NCBI RefSeq assembly: GCF_014642875.1
Contig: NZ_BMJC01000001.1
Coordinates: 1,283,335 to 1,347,334, forward strand
Direction of reading: 5' to 3'
Source of the DNA: Puia dinghuensis
GTDB taxonomy: Bacteria > Bacteroidota > Bacteroidia > Chitinophagales > Chitinophagaceae
Length of the DNA stretch: 64,000 bases
Positions within the stretch are counted from its first letter, which is position 1, and each line of letters starts with the position of its first letter. The notes below the pieces were generated by a model. The model saw only the letters and a program-made list of their open reading frames with translations. It searched no databases and was not told the origin of the DNA. The position numbers and the translations under genes are program-made. Of this stretch, positions 61,092 through 64,000 are shown piece by piece.

Positions 61092-63347
61092 ATGCAAAAG
61101 ACCTTTATCACCGAAAAGACCCAGGCCGACCTGGAGGCGCAAACGGAATACTTCCGGGGGGAAGTCAAACGGCGGAGTGACAAGCTCGCCAACTATTTCC
61201 TCATCTCCTTCTTCATAGTCGGGTTCCTTCTCGCGGGTTATTTCAACACCTGGGGCATCGCCCTCGGCGTAGGCGGCCTGTCCCTCGTCGCCTATTATTC
61301 CATAAAGTGGGCCTTCCCCTACTCCGATCTGTACCAATATGTACTGAGTGCCGTGCTGGCCATCTTTATGGCGCAATATATTTACCAGATGCACGGGCTT
61401 TTTGAAATGCACTTCTTCGCCTTCATCGGTTGCGCTATCCTCATCACTTACCAGAACTGGAAATTGCAGCTCCCCCTGGTGATCATCGTCGTTGCGCATC
61501 ACTCCATCTTCAACTATTTGCAGTATGCCGGCAATACACAAATTTATTTCACCCGGCTGGACTACCTGGATTGGCAAACATATACCTTCCATATCGTGCT
61601 GACCGCAGTCATCGTCTTCGTATGCGGTCTATGGTCCTACCAGCTGAAGCGATCGGGCGAGGTCCAGATCGCCCAGTCCGTGGAGATGGCGGCGCTCCAA
61701 CGCGAGGCCTTTGTGCTGACAGAACGCAAACGCAATGCGGATGCCCTCGAGGCCGCTTATCACAACGCGGAGAAAGCAAGGGAAGAAGCCGAACGCGCCA
61801 ACCGGGCAAAGAGCATCTTCCTGGCGACGATGAGTCATGAGATCCGCACTCCCATGAACGGGGTCATCGGCATGGCATCCCTCCTGGCCGAAACAACACT
61901 CACCGATCAGCAACGGGCCTATACCGAGACCATCGCCGTATGTGGCGACACCCTGCTGAATGTCATCAACGACATCCTCGACTTTTCAAAGATCGAGTCC
62001 GGCAGCATGGAACTGGAAGAAGAAGATTTCAACCTGCAAAGCAGCATCGAACATATCCTCGACCTCTTCGGCCCCCGCGCCGCTACAACGGGCATCGAAT
62101 TATTGAACCAGGTGGAAAGGGACGTGCCGGCCTATATCCGCGGCGACGACCTGCGGCTGCGCCAGATCCTCACCAATCTCGTCGGCAACGCCATGAAATT
62201 TACCGAACAGGGCGAGATATTCATCGGCGTCCGGGTGCTGGAGAAAGCCTCCGACGAAACCCTGACCCTTGCCTTTGAAGTAAAGGACACCGGCATCGGG
62301 ATCCCGGCGGATAAGCTCGAACGCCTTTTCAAAGCCTTCTCCCAGGTGGACTCTTCCACCACCCGCAAATACGGCGGCACAGGTCTGGGACTCGCCATCT
62401 CCGAACAGCTGGTGAAATTGATGGGCGGCAACATCAGCGTGCAGAGCGAGCCCGGTAAAGGCTCGATCTTTCACTTTACCATCCACACCCGCGCGGGCAT
62501 CAATCAACACCCCGAGATCAGCACCGGCGGACTCGACGAACATGCAGGAAAGAAGGTCCTCATCGTGGATGACAACGGGACAAACCGCACCATCCTCAAG
62601 ACCCAGCTCGAATACTGGAACTTACGGCCAGTGCTGGCCGCCTCCGGAATGGAAGCGCTGAACATTTTGTCTATGGACAGCCGCTACGACCTCGTGCTGA
62701 CCGACATGCAAATGCCCTACATGGATGGTATCCGGCTTTCCGAATCCATCCGCGATCGCCATCCGCAGATCCCTATCATCCTTCTCAGTAGTGTAGGCGA
62801 TGAGTATAAAAAGAATCACCATCAGCTTTTCAACGCAGTGATGACCAAACCCATCAAGCAGCAGATGCTCTACCGCCAGATTATGGCAGGCCTGCAAAAC
62901 CAGGGACGCACCACCGGCGACGGCCGGACGATACAAGCCCGGCTGCCTAGCGAACTGGCATCTACCTTTCCGCTCAATATCCTGGTCGCCGAAGACAACC
63001 TCATCAATCAGCAGGTGATCCAATACATCTTACAGAAACTGGGCTATGCACCCGTCATCGTGGAGAACGGCAAACAAGCAGTCGATGCTGCGCTCACCAC
63101 CGGCTATGACATTATTCTCATGGACTTGCAAATGCCTGAAATGGATGGTATCGAAGCAACCCGCGAGATCCGCCAGTCACGGCTCCTCGATCAACCCGTC
63201 ATCATAGCCTTAACGGCAAACGCCATGGAAGGCGACGAAGAAGAATGTATCCAATCGGGGATGAATGATTATATCGGCAAACCGGTGAAACTGGAAGAAC
63301 TGCTGGGCAAGCTCCGCAAATGGGCCCTCCACCGCCAGATGTCCTGA
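61092..63347 (+). CDS. hybrid sensor histidine kinase with two receiver domains
   Basis: A 751-residue protein. Residues ~33-183 form about six membrane segments (an unassigned sensor region with [12 protein letters not shown]), then a coiled coil, HisKA with phospho-His 249 ([11 protein letters not shown]), HATPase (N-box [12 protein letters not shown]1 [10 protein letters not shown]2 [10 protein letters not shown]), receiver 1 (LIVDDNGTN, phospho-Asp 538 in [11 protein letters not shown]) and receiver 2 (VAEDNLINQ, phospho-Asp 678 in [11 protein letters not shown]). The two-receiver layout resembles BarA/LuxQ-type kinases. There is no HPt domain in the chain, so a separate HPt protein is expected. 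I set the start at ATG 61092. It follows the thioredoxin-like gene by 22 bp, and both may respond to redox or envelope state, which is speculation. Confidence 0.92.
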   Translation: MQKTFITEKTQADLEAQTEYFRGEVKRRSDKLANYFLISFFIVGFLLAGYFNTWGIALGVGGLSLVAYYSIKWAFPYSDLYQYVLSAVLAIFMAQYIYQMHGLFEMHFFAFIGCAILITYQNWKLQLPLVIIVVAHHSIFNYLQYAGNTQIYFTRLDYLDWQTYTFHIVLTAVIVFVCGLWSYQLKRSGEVQIAQSVEMAALQREAFVLTERKRNADALEAAYHNAEKAREEAERANRAKSIFLATMSHEIRTPMNGVIGMASLLAETTLTDQQRAYTETIAVCGDTLLNVINDILDFSKIESGSMELEEEDFNLQSSIEHILDLFGPRAATTGIELLNQVERDVPAYIRGDDLRLRQILTNLVGNAMKFTEQGEIFIGVRVLEKASDETLTLAFEVKDTGIGIPADKLERLFKAFSQVDSSTTRKYGGTGLGLAISEQLVKLMGGNISVQSEPGKGSIFHFTIHTRAGINQHPEISTGGLDEHAGKKVLIVDDNGTNRTILKTQLEYWNLRPVLAASGMEALNILSMDSRYDLVLTDMQMPYMDGIRLSESIRDRHPQIPIILLSSVGDEYKKNHHQLFNAVMTKPIKQQMLYRQIMAGLQNQGRTTGDGRTIQARLPSELASTFPLNILVAEDNLINQQVIQYILQKLGYAPVIVENGKQAVDAALTTGYDIILMDLQMPEMDGIEATREIRQSRLLDQPVIIALTANAMEGDEEECIQSGMNDYIGKPVKLEELLGKLRKWALHRQMS

Positions 63348-63461
63348 AAGCATCGCCCCCCACCGCCGGATGCCCGAAAGAAATTTTATCCGTTTAACCG
63401 TCAAATTGAATTTTTTTCGGTAACTTCATGCCTATCGTTCACCAAAAAAAAGGAGGTATTC

Positions 63462-63509
63462 ATGCTATCTACAGATAAATCATGGAAACCTTCGGTTAAT
63501 TTCGCTTAA
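63462..63509 (+). CDS. candidate 15-codon ORF behind a perfect Shine-Dalgarno
   Basis: AGGAGG lies six bases before ATG 63462; the frame runs MLSTDKSWKPSVNFA and stops with TAA at 63507-63509. A full AGGAGG is rare in Bacteroidota, which makes chance less likely. The ORF is followed by a short hairpin and a strong terminator, so a short transcript encoding this peptide is possible: a leader peptide, a small protein, or an sRNA. No homologue is recalled. Confidence 0.4.
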   Translation: MLSTDKSWKPSVNFA

Positions 63510-63534
63510 CCGGGTTGCTCCAAAAAATAATCTG

Positions 63535-63548
63535 CCGGCAAGAGCCGG
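63535..63548. repeat. short hairpin before the terminator
   Basis: CCGGC-AAGA-GCCGG: a perfect 5-bp stem that abuts the terminator stem starting at 63549. It may stack with it. Confidence 0.6.
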
Positions 63549-63577
63549 AAGAGGCTGTCTTCCAAAGACAGCCTCTT
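63549..63577 (+). terminator. strong intrinsic terminator
   Basis: AAGAGGCTGTCTT (63549-63561) pairs perfectly with AAGACAGCCTCTT (63565-63577), loop CCA, followed by TTTATTATTA. It is a 13-bp stem that ends the 15-codon ORF's transcript rightward and, with A-rich flank on the other strand, could also serve the convergent 76-aa gene. Confidence 0.88.
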
Positions 63578-63598
63578 TTATTATTACAGTCTGACGAA

Positions 63599-63829
63599 CT
63601 ATTCGACAAGATATTTGTATACATTCCGCTTATATGTCTCGAAATCGTCGAGATTGGTAAATTCCTCAAAACGATACGATGTCCCATCCCGCTGCTCCCG
63701 TACCAACGCCACCGTTCCGCCGCCGACCAATACCCGCTTTGCCCGCTGAAATAGCTCATCGAGCGATGGGATGTCCTTGATCATCTGCCATTCTTCAATT
63801 TTTCCGACATTTATGATATAATCATCCAT
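63599..63829 (-). CDS. small conserved-type cytoplasmic protein, 76 aa, unknown function
   Basis: A 76-residue protein starting [38 protein letters not shown] and ending [20 protein letters not shown]. There is no signal peptide or membrane segment. I recall short proteins of this pattern ([21 protein letters not shown]) in Bacteroidota but no function. I used ATG 63829 since an in-frame start at 63880 adds a poorly conserved hydrophobic stretch. It is divergent from the aldo/keto reductase with 19 bp between start codons, so both may share a control region. Confidence 0.65.
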   Translation of the reverse strand: MDDYIINVGKIEEWQMIKDIPSLDELFQRAKRVLVGGGTVALVREQRDGTSYRFEEFTNLDDFETYKRNVYKYLVE

Positions 63830-63848
63830 AATACTCAAAATTACGACA

Positions 63849-64000
63849 ATGCAATATAGAACACTCGGCGACACCGGCATTCAATTGTCTGCCATCGGTC
63901 TTGGTTGTATGAGCATGAGCCATGCTTACGGCCAGCCCGATGACCCGGAATCGGTCGCGACGCTGGAAAAAGCCATCGAACTCGGCATCAACTTCTGGGA
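63849..64000 (+). CDS. aldo/keto reductase (partial, 3' end outside window)
   Basis: The first 50 codons of an NADPH-dependent aldo/keto reductase: [26 protein letters not shown], then [20 protein letters not shown]. The 'LG.tG...S.iGLGcm.ms..YG' opening and 'A.elGInf.DTA' core are family marks; the catalytic Tyr, Lys and His would lie further on. It reads off the right edge. It is divergent from the 76-aa gene. The substrate cannot be judged. Confidence 0.85.
   Translation, partial: MQYRTLGDTGIQLSAIGLGCMSMSHAYGQPDDPESVATLEKAIELGINFW

Noticed and set aside
1-64000. CRISPR arrays, tRNA or rRNA genes, insertion sequences and integrases
   Set aside because: Looked for repeated spacers, cloverleaf arms, transposase motifs and terminal inverted repeats; none was convincing.

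Overview
The window is chromosomal DNA from a GC-rich member of the Bacteroidota, most likely Chitinophagaceae-like. The evidence is a SusC/SusD pair with a hybrid two-component regulator, a protein with a type IX secretion tail, FtsX-type permeases ending in a Pro..Ser-Leu-Arg-x-Glu tail, frequent TTG/GTG starts, and few Shine-Dalgarno motifs. No rRNA, tRNA, IS element, integrase or CRISPR array was seen.

Layout. (1) 1-7744, minus strand: the proximal part of an extracellular contractile injection system (eCIS) operon. In transcription order it carries sheath, tube, gp28-like baseplate chaperone, disordered Pro-rich protein, DUF4255/Pvc16-like cap protein, AAA+ ATPase, an 82-aa protein, and a CIS-tube/gpU-like baseplate protein cut by the window edge. 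From the chaperone onward every junction overlaps by 1-4 bases. (2) 8062-15575: glycan genes, namely a glycosyltransferase-methyltransferase fusion coupled to a lipoprotein glycosidase, a GT4 glycosyltransferase, a GT-B-like protein, and an MsbA-type exporter. (3) 15625-28000: mixed housekeeping and envelope genes with many convergent pairs whose 3' ends overlap (parvulin, DUF1080, Skp/OmpH, esterase, HAD, acyltransferase, FtsX permease, PEP mutase/ICL family, VWA protein, RarD-like transporter). (4) 28125-31154: large FG-GAP/IPT surface protein with a T9SS tail. (5) 31156-34873: acetate kinase and phosphoketolase, translationally coupled; the phosphoketolase frame is broken by an 8-bp tandem duplication. 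(6) 34901-38087: small membrane protein, vanadium-haloperoxidase-like lipoprotein with an unusual CGHC motif, a cluster of perfect hairpins, and a nucleoside-phosphorylase-like protein. (7) 38221-54439: a divergent locus. Leftward are HTCS sensor-regulator, exported RraA-like aldolase, exported enolase-superfamily dehydratase and BASS transporter; rightward are SusC, SusD and a CRTAC1/ASPIC lipoprotein. There is no glycoside hydrolase. I read it as a candidate periplasmic sugar-acid catabolic system. (8) 54521-60283: an esterase-SMP30 fusion, an RND permease lacking its usual partner genes, and a TetR regulator with two matching palindromic operators. (9) 60440-64000: thioredoxin-like CxC protein, hybrid histidine kinase with two receivers, a 15-codon ORF behind a perfect AGGAGG, a strong terminator, a 76-aa conserved-type protein, and the start of an aldo/keto reductase.

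The strongest leads are the eCIS operon, the HTCS/SusCD/RraA/enolase/BASS locus, the 8-bp duplication in phosphoketolase, and the paired TetR operators. All functions are inferred from sequence read by eye; no searches were run.
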